From: SFWF01 sp964599835
GTDB taxonomy: Bacteria; Bacillota; Clostridia; Oscillospirales; Acutalibacteraceae
Direction of reading: 5' to 3'
NCBI GenBank assembly: GCA_964599835.1
Contig: CAZRHF010000074.1
Coordinates: 1-11,062 of the forward strand
DNA length: 11,062 nucleotides
Part shown: positions 1 through 6,652 of the stretch, one piece after another
Numbering within the stretch: position 1 is the first letter of the stretch
Layout of the letters: each line of letters begins with the position of its first letter
Position numbers and translations under genes: made by a program
Notes under the pieces: model-generated
What the model was told of the DNA's origin: nothing
The model's input: the letters and a program-made list of their open reading frames with translations, nothing else
Database searches by the model: none

Positions 1-27
1 CAGGCCAACCTTTTGAACCTTAAATAA
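1..27 (+). CDS. 3' end of an upstream gene (partial, identity unknown)
   Basis: The first frame reads eight codons (QANLLNLK) and then stops at TAA (25-27), three bases before the ATG of the next gene. Such tight spacing, with no promoter or ribosome binding site between, suggests the tail of a co-transcribed gene. In related Clostridia the gene before a DHHW protein is usually an MBOAT (AlgI-like) O-acyltransferase, so that is the best guess. The fragment is too short to prove it, and another frame also stops here (21-23). Confidence 0.3.
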   Translation, partial: QANLLNLK

Positions 28-30
28 ACT

Positions 31-1140
31 ATGGAAAAAACATTTAACAAGCTTTATGTTATAATTATGACTGCGGTTATGACGGTCATATCGGTCGCCT
101 TTTTTTGGCTTCCCGATAAGACCTATTCCGAAAACGAAAACCGAAGCCTTGAAACCGCGCCCGAACTTTCTGCCGATACTGTTTTCTCCGGGGATTATAC
201 TCAAAATCTGGGAAGCTATTTTAGCGATCAGTTTCCCCTGAGAGACAGCTTTGTAGCGGTAAAAGCATACTCGGAACTGGTTCTCGGAAAGCGGGAAAAC
301 AACGGCGTTATCTATGCCGGATGCGATACTCTTATACCAAGACCTGCCGTATCGGAAGACCGAATTGACGATAATATAAAGGCGATATCGGAATTTGCAA
401 ATTTTACCTCCTGTGAGGTAACGGTCGTTCCTGTTCCCAGAACCGTCGACGTTTTTTCGGAACTTTTGCCAGAATGCTATCCTACTGAAGATGATCTTGC
501 GGTTTGGAATAAGCTTCATGCGGCTACTGAAGCGTATGGCGTAAATACCGTAAATATTTACGATGTTCTTTGCGAAAGCAACGCCTATTACCGTACTGAT
601 CATCACTATACTACAAAGGGCGCTTATATTACTTATAAAGCTCTCGGTGAACGCCTTGGTTATCTGCCTTTTACCGAAGATGACTTCAGCGTTACTACCG
701 TTACCTCAAGTTTTTGCGGAACCTCTATGCGTTCCTCGGGCTTTTATATGGCGGAAAAGGACAGTATAGAGCTTTATAGATACGAAGGTGACGGAGACTA
801 CAGCATCCTTGCCGATGGGGAGAAAACCGAGCTCTACGATATGGATAAGCTCGAAACCGCAGATAAATACGCCGTGTTTTTAGGCGGTAATCACGCGCGG
901 GTAGATATAACTCTTGAGGGCGAAAACAGGGAAAGACTTCTTATTATACGCGACAGCTTTGCTGATAGTCTTGTTCCGTTTCTTTCCCGTCATTTTGACC
1001 TTACGCTTATAGATCTTCGTTATTACAGCGACAACGTTGCAAGCCTTACGAAAACCGAGAAAATAAGTAAGGTCCTGGTTTTAGAAAGCATTACCGAGCT
1101 TTCAACCGCAAAAAATCTTTCCTATCTTCGTATGAAATAA
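31..1140 (+). CDS. DHHW family protein (AlgJ/SGNH-like, polysaccharide O-acylation)
   Basis: This 369-residue protein resembles the DHHW family, cell-envelope proteins of Firmicutes related to the AlgJ/AlgX SGNH hydrolases, which work with an MBOAT membrane acyltransferase to O-acetylate a secreted or wall polymer. The N-terminus has one hydrophobic anchor (about 8-27), then the typical motif SENENRSL (33-40) and YFSDQFPLRD (63-72), so the body should lie outside the membrane. The signature motif appears as DHHY (190-193), followed by T-x-K-G-A-Y. A late block, IIRDSFADS (305-313), matches the conserved C-terminal part of the family. Tyr replaces the family's Trp in the motif. The ATG at 31 has no good Shine-Dalgarno and probably depends on coupling to the upstream gene. 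The next gene follows after 9 bases. Family assignment is firm; the polymer acted on is unknown. Confidence 0.85.
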   Translation: MEKTFNKLYVIIMTAVMTVISVAFFWLPDKTYSENENRSLETAPELSADTVFSGDYTQNLGSYFSDQFPLRDSFVAVKAYSELVLGKRENNGVIYAGCDTLIPRPAVSEDRIDDNIKAISEFANFTSCEVTVVPVPRTVDVFSELLPECYPTEDDLAVWNKLHAATEAYGVNTVNIYDVLCESNAYYRTDHHYTTKGAYITYKALGERLGYLPFTEDDFSVTTVTSSFCGTSMRSSGFYMAEKDSIELYRYEGDGDYSILADGEKTELYDMDKLETADKYAVFLGGNHARVDITLEGENRERLLIIRDSFADSLVPFLSRHFDLTLIDLRYYSDNVASLTKTEKISKVLVLESITELSTAKNLSYLRMK

Positions 1141-1149
1141 GGAGTTTTT

Positions 1150-1656
1150 ATGAACAAAGTTTTAGTATTTGTCCTTTCTCTGTCGATGGCTTTTATGATG
1201 GCTTGCAGTAGCTCATCAGGCTTCCCGGAAGAGGTCTCCTGTGCCGATATTATGAATGGCGTTTTGGAGGTGACCGTTCACCCCGAAGCCGAAAAGATAT
1301 ACACTTCGGAAGAAGATAACCTCGACACGTATTCGCTGTCGCTTTGGTCTGACGGACTTTTTCAGGAATCTGCCGAACTTTCCAAGCTTAGCGACTATGC
1401 AATTTACGTAAGTGCGGGAACCACCACCTACGAGGTTGCTGTTTTACGAACCGAAAAAACCGACGATGTTTCTGTATTGACCGATCTTATTGTGCGAAGA
1501 AAGGAGACTCTTTCGCTTGGCGATAAGGGAATGTACGATCCGGACTTCAAAAGGCGTATGAATTCTTCCGAGGTCATAACGGTCGGAAATACAGTCATTT
1601 TTGTTATTACCGACGACAATTCAGCCGCAAAAACTGCTGTAAATGCCTTAAAGTAG
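1150..1656 (+). CDS. DUF4358-like lipoprotein
   Basis: This 168-residue protein begins with a type II signal peptide: a short hydrophobic stretch (about 4-17) ending in a lipobox, M-M-A-C, with the lipidated Cys at 19. It is therefore predicted to be tethered outside the membrane. The body has the layout of DUF4358 proteins: an acidic N-terminal half around VHPEAEKIYTSEEDN, a central KLSDYAIYVSAG segment, and an amphipathic end finishing in AAKTAVNALK. DUF4358 genes commonly sit right after MBOAT and DHHW genes in Clostridia, as here, which supports the assignment and suggests a role in the same surface-polymer modification. A clear ribosome site (AAGGAG, 1138-1143) overlaps the stop codon of the DHHW gene, so the two are coupled. 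No enzymatic motif is visible and its molecular function is unknown. Confidence 0.75.
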   Translation: MNKVLVFVLSLSMAFMMACSSSSGFPEEVSCADIMNGVLEVTVHPEAEKIYTSEEDNLDTYSLSLWSDGLFQESAELSKLSDYAIYVSAGTTTYEVAVLRTEKTDDVSVLTDLIVRRKETLSLGDKGMYDPDFKRRMNSSEVITVGNTVIFVITDDNSAAKTAVNALK

Positions 1657-1695
1657 GTGAAATTGGAATAAAATTCCGCTTAAGAATAATTTTTC

Positions 1696-1724
1696 TTGCA
1701 AAAGCGCGGTTTTGTGTGTATAAT
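1696..1724 (+). promoter_or_regulatory. Sigma-A promoter for yajC
   Basis: The -35 box TTGCAA (1696-1701) and a perfect -10 TATAAT (1719-1724) are separated by 17 bases. Transcription should start near 1731, giving a leader of about 27 bases with GGAGG (1743-1747) before the yajC ATG. No convincing terminator separates the lipoprotein gene from this promoter. Confidence 0.8.
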
Positions 1725-1757
1725 ACTCATTGAACATTTTTTGGAGGTTTAAAACAA

Positions 1758-2093
1758 ATGAATTTATTCTATCTTGCAAGTTCTACTTCTACTTCTTCGG
1801 GACAGCAGACCGGCGGTACTTTAGATATGATCGTTATGCTTCTTCCCATGGTGCTTATCTTTGGCGTAATGTGGTTTGTTATGATTCGTCCTCAGCGCAA
1901 GAAGCAGAAGGAAGAGGAGAAAATGAGGAACAATATTCAGATCGGTGATGAGATCCTCACTATCGGCGGTTTCTACGGACGCGTTGTTTCCATCAAGGAA
2001 GATGCTGTTATTTTTGAATCCGCAAGCGATCACACCAAGCAGAAGATCGCTCGTTGGGCAATTCAGCAGAATCTTACCGTTCACGACGACTGA
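1758..2093 (+). CDS. yajC: Preprotein translocase subunit YajC
   Basis: YajC is a small accessory subunit of the Sec holotranslocon, associating with SecDF and helping protein export at the cytoplasmic membrane. This 111-residue protein has the family's full layout. A short Ser/Thr/Gln-rich N-terminus leads into one transmembrane helix (about 24-43). Next come the diagnostic basic stretch IRPQRKKQKEEEK (43-55) and the conserved GDEILTIGGFYGRV (63-76), then a short beta-rich tail. The length is normal for Firmicutes. GGAGG lies 10 bases before the ATG. It has its own promoter (1696-1724) and terminator (2103-2131), so it is probably monocistronic here rather than fused to a secDF operon. Confidence 0.96.
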   Translation: MNLFYLASSTSTSSGQQTGGTLDMIVMLLPMVLIFGVMWFVMIRPQRKKQKEEEKMRNNIQIGDEILTIGGFYGRVVSIKEDAVIFESASDHTKQKIARWAIQQNLTVHDD

Positions 2094-2102
2094 TAAAATA
2101 TA

Positions 2103-2131
2103 AAACAGATGCCTGACGGCATCTGTTTTTT
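2103..2131 (+). terminator. Rho-independent terminator of yajC
   Basis: An 11-bp stem (AAACAGATGCC / GGCATCTGTTT) with a TGAC tetraloop (2114-2117) runs into a T-tract, ten bases after the yajC stop codon. The stem is perfect. Confidence 0.93.
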
Positions 2132-2191
2132 CATATTATGGCTTATTCTCACATATAAATCAGTATACGATATTTACACGGGAGAATGAAT

Positions 2192-2593
2192 ATGTCTAAT
2201 GAAATTAAGTATAACGCAGGCGAAAGGGCAATAATCTACGGCGTATCATCGCTAATAGGAATGGTTGTAGGATTTTTATGTTTACTGCTTGCGGCGGCGC
2301 TGATGCTTGCAAGCGATCTTCAGGAAGGTTATGCCTCACCAATATCTGCCGTTGCTATGGGGATAGGTTCTCTTTCCGCAGGATTTTTCGCTTCGCTTAA
2401 GATCAAAAAGGGTGGAATAGTAAACGGCACTGTTTGCGGCGCGATGATCTATGCGGTAATTATGTTTATGTCGCTGTTTTTAAGTGACGGCGGTTTTTCA
2501 CTTATAACTGTTTATCATTTGCTTATCGTCATTTTATCTGCAGCCGTTGGCGGGATACTGGGAGTTGCGTCGGCGTCGAAAAAGAGATATTAA
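2192..2593 (+). CDS. Small membrane protein, TIGR04086 type
   Basis: This 133-residue, very hydrophobic protein has four predicted membrane helices (about 13-40, 49-70, 76-98 and 104-127), with a charged KIKKGG turn between helices 2 and 3 and a basic C-terminus (SKKRY). Size, helix count and position beside yajC match the TIGR04086 family of Firmicutes, whose members tend to be encoded near yajC. Its function is unknown; a link to the translocon is inferred from gene neighbourhood only. I chose the ATG at 2192 over the in-frame ATG at 2186 because the ribosome site GGGAG (2180-2184) lies 7 bases from 2192 but only 1 base from 2186. A terminator separates it from yajC, so it needs a promoter in 2132-2180; none there is convincing. 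Confidence 0.75.
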   Translation: MSNEIKYNAGERAIIYGVSSLIGMVVGFLCLLLAAALMLASDLQEGYASPISAVAMGIGSLSAGFFASLKIKKGGIVNGTVCGAMIYAVIMFMSLFLSDGGFSLITVYHLLIVILSAAVGGILGVASASKKRY

Positions 2594-2620
2594 AACCGCT
2601 TTATGCGGTTTTTGTTTTTT
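2592..2620 (+). terminator. Rho-independent terminator
   Basis: Stem AAAACCGC / GCGGTTTT (2592-2599 with 2605-2612) with a TTTAT loop and a T-rich tail to 2620. It overlaps the stop codon of the small membrane protein and insulates the ABC transporter operon downstream. Confidence 0.88.
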
Positions 2621-2631
2621 ATAAAAAATTC

Positions 2632-2660
2632 TTGCATTACTTATATGAATATGATATCAT
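2632..2660 (+). promoter_or_regulatory. Candidate upstream promoter of the ABC transporter operon
   Basis: TTGCAT (2632-2637), a 17-base spacer and TATCAT (2655-2660) form a plausible sigma-A promoter immediately after the preceding terminator. Its -10 box lies inside the perfect dyad at 2653-2669, so a bound repressor would block it. It is weaker than consensus, and a second candidate lies 49 bases downstream. Confidence 0.5.
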
Positions 2661-2669
2661 AATGATATC
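2653..2669. promoter_or_regulatory. Perfect 17-bp dyad, probable operator
   Basis: GATATCAT (2653-2660) and its exact reverse complement ATGATATC (2662-2669) flank one A. The size and symmetry suit a homodimeric repressor of the GntR, MarR or TetR kind. It covers the -10 and start region of the candidate promoter at 2632-2660. No regulator gene lies beside it, so the protein that binds is unknown. Confidence 0.55.
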
Positions 2670-2678
2670 TTATTGTTT

Positions 2679-2694
2679 GGTGGAAAGTTCCGCC
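2679..2694. promoter_or_regulatory. Second inverted repeat in the ABC operon leader
   Basis: GGTGGAA (2679-2685) and TTCCGCC (2688-2694) are inverted repeats around AG, with one G-T mismatch. The repeat covers the weak -35 box of the promoter at 2681-2709. It could be a second operator or, in a transcript from the upstream promoter, a small RNA hairpin. Confidence 0.4.
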
Positions 2695-2709
2695 TTGTTA
2701 TGTTATAAT
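2681..2709 (+). promoter_or_regulatory. Candidate proximal promoter of the ABC transporter operon
   Basis: A perfect -10 TATAAT (2704-2709) has a poor -35 TGGAAA (2681-2686) at 17 bases. A start near 2716 leaves a leader of about 20 bases before the ATG at 2736. The weak -35 box overlapped by an inverted repeat would fit activator or repressor control. Confidence 0.55.
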
Positions 2710-2735
2710 AGAAGAAATTGATTGGGGGTCAGAGA

Positions 2736-3659
2736 ATGAATAACATAATCGAAATAAGAAATTTAAGTAAATCCTTCGGAGAGATCAAAGCAGTAAATGA
2801 TCTTACGTTTTCGGTAAAAGAAGGCGAGCTGTTTGCTTTTTTAGGCGTAAACGGAGCAGGCAAATCCACGACTATTAATATTATCTGCGCCCAGCTTGAG
2901 AAGGATAGCGGTACTGTTGTTATTGACGGGGACGATCTTTCGGAAAGTACCGACCGAATCAAGTATAAGATAGGCGTTGTCTTTCAGAATTCCGTACTTG
3001 ATAAGGCTCTTACGGTAAAGGATAATCTCGAAAGCAGGGCGGCGCTGTACGGAATATACGGCGAAGAATTTAAAAAGCGTTTGGACGAGCTTTCTTCCTT
3101 GCTCGATCTTTCAGATCTGTTAAAGCGCACGGTCGGAAAGCTTTCCGGCGGACAGCGCAGGCGTATAGATGTTGCAAGGGCTCTTATTCATAACCCTAAG
3201 ATACTTATTCTCGACGAGCCTACGACAGGCCTCGATCCGCAGACCAGAAGGCTTTTGTGGGACGTTATATATTCGCTTCGCAAAGATCGAAATATGACGG
3301 TATTTTTAACTACTCACTATATGGAGGAGGCGGCCGACGCCGACTACGTTGTTATTATAGACAGTGGAAGTATTTCTGCCGAAGGAACTCCTCTTGAACT
3401 GAAAAACAAGTACACGGGCGATTTTATAACCCTTTACGGCGTTGAGGAGAAGCAAGTAAAGCTTCTTGCCGACGATTATACGGCTCTTCGTGATTCATAC
3501 CGCATATCGGTATCGGACACGGCAGAGGCTTCAAGGCTGATAATCTCACACCCCGAAATCTTCAAGGATTTTGAGATAACCAAAGGAAAGATGGATGACG
3601 TGTTTCTTGCGGTGACGGGTAAAAAGCTTGCAGGAGGAAATGAAAATGAAAACTCTTAA
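2736..3659 (+). CDS. ABC transporter ATP-binding protein (DrrA/CcmA type)
   Basis: This 307-residue protein is the cytoplasmic ATPase of an ABC-2 exporter. All nucleotide-binding motifs are intact: Walker A GVNGAGKST (37-45), Q-loop Gln84, signature LSGGQ (136-140), Walker B ILILDEP (156-162), D-loop GLD (165-167) and switch His194 in TTHYMEEA. After about residue 215 comes a small C-terminal domain typical of the DrrA-like subgroup, which includes antibiotic exporters. The ATG at 2736 is preferred to the in-frame TTG at 2718, which would lie almost on the predicted transcription start of the proximal promoter. The stretch GGGGG (2724-2728) is the only ribosome site. The gene overlaps the permease gene by 14 bases. 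Substrate is not readable from sequence. Confidence 0.94.
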   Translation: MNNIIEIRNLSKSFGEIKAVNDLTFSVKEGELFAFLGVNGAGKSTTINIICAQLEKDSGTVVIDGDDLSESTDRIKYKIGVVFQNSVLDKALTVKDNLESRAALYGIYGEEFKKRLDELSSLLDLSDLLKRTVGKLSGGQRRRIDVARALIHNPKILILDEPTTGLDPQTRRLLWDVIYSLRKDRNMTVFLTTHYMEEAADADYVVIIDSGSISAEGTPLELKNKYTGDFITLYGVEEKQVKLLADDYTALRDSYRISVSDTAEASRLIISHPEIFKDFEITKGKMDDVFLAVTGKKLAGGNENENS

Positions 3660-4554
3660 AGCTCTTATTAAACGAAATACCAAGTTATTCTTTAAAGATA
3701 AGGGAATGTTTTTTACATCCCTCATAACCCCTGCGATACTGCTCGTTTTATACGCTACTTTTCTTTCCAACGTTTACCGTGATTCTTTTATGATGGCCTT
3801 GCCGGAAGGACTTCCCTTAGCTGAAAAGCTGATAAACGGCTGTGTCGGAGGGCAACTGATATCCTCAATTCTTGCGGTGTCCTGCGTTACTGTAGCGTTT
3901 TGTTCTAATATGCTTATGGTTCAGGATAAGGCAAACGGCAGTATAAAGGACATAAGAATTTCTCCCGTAAAGCCCTCTGTGCTCGCCTTTGGATATTACT
4001 TTTCGACCCTTATTTCAACCCTTATAATCTGCTTTATTGCTACGGCTGTTTGCCTTGTTTACATTGCTTATACAGGCTGGTATATGTCGGTATCTGACGT
4101 TTTGTTGCTCCTTCTCGACGTGTTTTTACTCGTTATGTTCGGAACGGCACTTTCAAGCATCATAAACTTCTTCCTGAACTCACAGGGACAGATATCTGCT
4201 GTGGGTACGATAATCAGTTCGGGCTACGGCTTTATATGCGGCGCATATATGCCTATTTCGCAGTTTTCCGAAGGCTTACAGCGGGTAATATCTTTTCTTC
4301 CCGGAACCTACGGAACCTCTCTGGTGCGCAATCACGCAATGAGAGGAGTCTTCCAAGAAATGACTGAAGTCGGATTTCCGACAGAAGCAGTAAATAGAAT
4401 AAAAGATACGGTAGACTGCAATCTCTATTTTTTTGACAGTAAAGTTAGTACCGACGGGATGTTTATTATTCTTTCTGTGTCGGTAATAGTGCTTGTCGGA
4501 GTTTACGTACTTATAAATAGTTTAAACGGTAAAAAGCAAAGGAAGGCCGTATGA
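3646..4554 (+). CDS. ABC-2 type permease
   Basis: This 302-residue integral membrane protein is the transmembrane partner of the preceding ATPase. It has the ABC-2 layout: a short basic N-terminus with an amphipathic segment (KALIKRNTKLFFKDKG), then about six hydrophobic segments near 22-42, 66-90, 112-142, 151-175, 185-205 and 272-292. The charged loop DKANGSIKDIRISPVKPS (94-111) is a recognisable conserved ABC-2 feature, as is the long extracellular loop before the last helix. The ATG at 3646 is chosen because AGGAGG (3632-3637) lies 8 bases upstream; the ATG at 3640 is too close. Its stop codon overlaps the next start (ATGA), so the alkylation repair gene is translationally coupled. Drug or natural-product export is likely by analogy with DrrB, but unproven. 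Confidence 0.92.
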   Translation: MKTLKALIKRNTKLFFKDKGMFFTSLITPAILLVLYATFLSNVYRDSFMMALPEGLPLAEKLINGCVGGQLISSILAVSCVTVAFCSNMLMVQDKANGSIKDIRISPVKPSVLAFGYYFSTLISTLIICFIATAVCLVYIAYTGWYMSVSDVLLLLLDVFLLVMFGTALSSIINFFLNSQGQISAVGTIISSGYGFICGAYMPISQFSEGLQRVISFLPGTYGTSLVRNHAMRGVFQEMTEVGFPTEAVNRIKDTVDCNLYFFDSKVSTDGMFIILSVSVIVLVGVYVLINSLNGKKQRKAV

Positions 4555-5240
4555 GGGTAGTTGATATTCTTAAAAGCAATAGCGACGAAAAATATAAAAG
4601 CTTTACAGCCGCCCTTATTCCTGACCTTTCGCACGATTTGATAATCGGCGTTCGCACGCCTTTTCTTAAAGGTCTTGCAAAGGAGCTGGTTAAAGAGGGG
4701 AGAGGCGAAGAGTTTATATCGGATTTACCTCATAAATATCTCGAAGAAAACAATCTTCATGCCTTTATCTTAAACCTCGAAAAAGATTTCGATAAATGTA
4801 TAGACAACATTAACGTATTTTTGCCTTTTGTCGACAACTGGGCAACCTGCGACGGATTGCGTCCTGTATGCTTTACGAAAAACAAATCAGAACTTTTAAA
4901 GCACATCTTCTTCTGGCTCGAGTCGACGCATCCCTATACCGTTCGATTCGGAATAGAAATGCTTATGTGCCATTATCTTGACGATGATTTTTCGACTGAA
5001 TATTTGGAATATGTTGCACAGATCAAAAGCGACGAATACTACGTCAATATGATGATCGCCTGGTATTTTGCCACGGCGCTTGCGAAGCAGTGGGAAGATA
5101 CCTTGCCTTACATTGTCGAAAACCGTCTGTCTCTGTGGGTAAAGAATAAAACGATTCAAAAAGCCGGTGAGAGTTACCGAATACCTGTTGAGAGGAAAAG
5201 TTTGCTTAAAAAATACCGAGGCAAAGGAAAATATTTGTAA
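4551..5240 (+). CDS. AlkD-like DNA alkylation repair protein (HEAT-repeat glycosylase)
   Basis: This 229-residue protein resembles the AlkC/AlkD family, HEAT-like-repeat DNA glycosylases that remove bulky or cationic alkylated purines such as N3- and N7-alkyl bases without flipping the base. Visible family features are RTPFLKGLAKEL (35-46), a helical repeat pattern throughout, and the catalytic-region motif VDNWATCDGL (94-103), with Trp97 and Asp101 in the arrangement of the Trp/Asp pair of Bacillus cereus AlkD. A further aromatic, Trp171 in the MMIAWYF segment, is the likely counterpart of the third cleft Trp. The C-terminus is very basic (KKYRGKGKYL), as expected for DNA contact. Length is normal. 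Its start overlaps the permease stop by 4 bases, so repair and export are made together. The family is confident; the lesion repaired is not known. Confidence 0.88.
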   Translation: MRVVDILKSNSDEKYKSFTAALIPDLSHDLIIGVRTPFLKGLAKELVKEGRGEEFISDLPHKYLEENNLHAFILNLEKDFDKCIDNINVFLPFVDNWATCDGLRPVCFTKNKSELLKHIFFWLESTHPYTVRFGIEMLMCHYLDDDFSTEYLEYVAQIKSDEYYVNMMIAWYFATALAKQWEDTLPYIVENRLSLWVKNKTIQKAGESYRIPVERKSLLKKYRGKGKYL

Positions 5241-5259
5241 AAAAACGGAATAAACCTAC

Positions 5260-5288
5260 TTTTATTATCTGAAAAGTTTTGGTAAAAT
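5260..5288 (+). promoter_or_regulatory. Extended -10 promoter of the aminotransferase operon
   Basis: TAAAAT (5283-5288) is preceded by TG plus one base (5280-5282), an extended -10 element that can compensate for a weak -35 (TTTATT, 5260-5265, 17 bases upstream). Transcription would start near 5295, about 25 bases before the ATG at 5320. No terminator was seen after the alkylation repair gene, so read-through is also possible. Confidence 0.6.
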
Positions 5289-5319
5289 TAGGTCAGTAAT
5301 TTAGAAAGTGGGTCATTAT

Positions 5320-6627
5320 ATGGGTAAATCTACAGACTTTCGTTACAATACAGGTGCCACAAAGGTGCCTTGGGCTGCAGTAGGCGAAAACTATAACGTA
5401 AACGATCTTGTTGAGATCGTCAAATTTCTTATGCAGGGCGAAGGTCCCGAGTACGATGCGGCTATAGATGCTGTAAAAGCACAGATCGAAAAGCTTGATA
5501 AGATATCTGCGCCCCCCGGAAAGCTTTCCCTTGCATCCAAGGTAGAGGCCGCAGAAGAGGCCGCAAACGTATATCTCGGAACCGATAGCAGCACGTTCGT
5601 TACAAACGCAACCTCAGGTTTTGAGATCGCTTACAAATACGCCAATTTAAAACCGGGCGATGAGGTTATCGTTCCCGCGATCACCTTTATCGCAACAATG
5701 GCGTATCCTCTTTCGGTCGGGGCCAAGCTCGTATTTGCAGACGTCGATCCGTTAACGATCAATATGGATCCTGCTGACGTTGCAAGAAAGATAACCCCAA
5801 AAACCAAGATGATAGTTCCCGTTCATATAGGCGGATATCCCGTAGATATGGACCCGATAATGGAGCTCGCAAGAAAACATAATATTATTGTTCTTGAAGA
5901 TGCCGCTCACGCTTTTGGTGGGATGTATAAGGGTAAAAAGATCGGAACAATAGGCGATTTTGCCGCATTTTCCTTCCATGAAGTTAAAAACATTACCTCG
6001 TTCGGTGAAGGCGGAATCGCCACAACAACCGTACCGGGTTTTAAAGACCATATGAAGCGTGCCCGTTTTGTCGGAATGGATTTCAGCCGTAAGATAAAAG
6101 ACTGGCTCTACGATGTTTCGGCGATTCCCGGAAAGGAAGAACCCTTCGTTGCGGTCAACTATTCGACAACCGAAATCCAGGGACTCGGTTTATCTCTTCA
6201 GATAAGCCGTAACGAGCAGATAATCGCCGAAAGACGCGCCGCTGCTGAATACCTTAACGGTAAGCTTTCGGTAAATCCTGCAATTATTTGTCAGGATCTC
6301 GGAAATGACGATATTAAGCCTACCTTCCATCTCTATTTGCTTCAGATCGACCCCGATAAGGCCGGCGGAGATATTCAGGTATTAAAGAAAAAACTCGAAG
6401 ATAAGGGCGTAACGAATATTCCTCATTTCGGACCTCTTTATCGTTTCCGCGTGACTCAGCAGATGGGATATGACTCGGATGAAATAGCTAAGACCTGTCC
6501 CGTTTGTGAAGAAGTATTCTATAAGCGCTTTACACATTTGCCTCTTTACGGACTTACCAAGGAACAGCTTGACTATATGGCTGATTCCATTCTTGATTCG
6601 GTTGCAGAGATGCAGGCAGGTAAGTAA
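5320..6627 (+). CDS. DegT/DnrJ/EryC1/StrS family PLP aminotransferase
   Basis: This 435-residue enzyme belongs to the sugar aminotransferases, which convert keto-sugars to amino-sugars using PLP and usually glutamate. Landmarks include the phosphate-binding NATSGFEIA (96-104), PGDEVIVPAITFIAT (112-126), the cofactor-ring contacts in LEDAAHAFG (192-200, Asp194 and His197), and the Schiff-base lysine Lys223 in SFHEVKNITSFGEGG (218-232). The protein is longer than the common family length of roughly 370-400 residues. The extra residues are an N-terminal segment of about 80 before the catalytic core and an insertion near 255-280. I chose the ATG at 5320 rather than the GTG at 5308; neither has a strong Shine-Dalgarno. 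The Gfo/Idh dehydrogenase gene begins 25 bases later, which points to oxidation then transamination of one sugar carbon. Confidence 0.92.
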   Translation: MGKSTDFRYNTGATKVPWAAVGENYNVNDLVEIVKFLMQGEGPEYDAAIDAVKAQIEKLDKISAPPGKLSLASKVEAAEEAANVYLGTDSSTFVTNATSGFEIAYKYANLKPGDEVIVPAITFIATMAYPLSVGAKLVFADVDPLTINMDPADVARKITPKTKMIVPVHIGGYPVDMDPIMELARKHNIIVLEDAAHAFGGMYKGKKIGTIGDFAAFSFHEVKNITSFGEGGIATTTVPGFKDHMKRARFVGMDFSRKIKDWLYDVSAIPGKEEPFVAVNYSTTEIQGLGLSLQISRNEQIIAERRAAAEYLNGKLSVNPAIICQDLGNDDIKPTFHLYLLQIDPDKAGGDIQVLKKKLEDKGVTNIPHFGPLYRFRVTQQMGYDSDEIAKTCPVCEEVFYKRFTHLPLYGLTKEQLDYMADSILDSVAEMQAGK

Positions 6628-6652
6628 TTTAAACGATTTGCGGGAGATATTT

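Noticed and set aside
1665..1677. Hairpin GGAAT-AAA-ATTCC after the DUF4358-like gene as a terminator
   Set aside because: The stem is only 5 bp with no T-tract directly after it; it is too weak to call.
2718..2735. Upstream TTG start for the ABC ATPase
   Set aside because: It would lie about two bases from the predicted transcription start and adds residues before the normal family N-terminus; the ATG at 2736 fits better.
5254..5293. ACCTA/TAGGT inverted repeat flanking the DegT promoter
   Set aside because: Arms of 5 bp separated by 30 bases are expected by chance.
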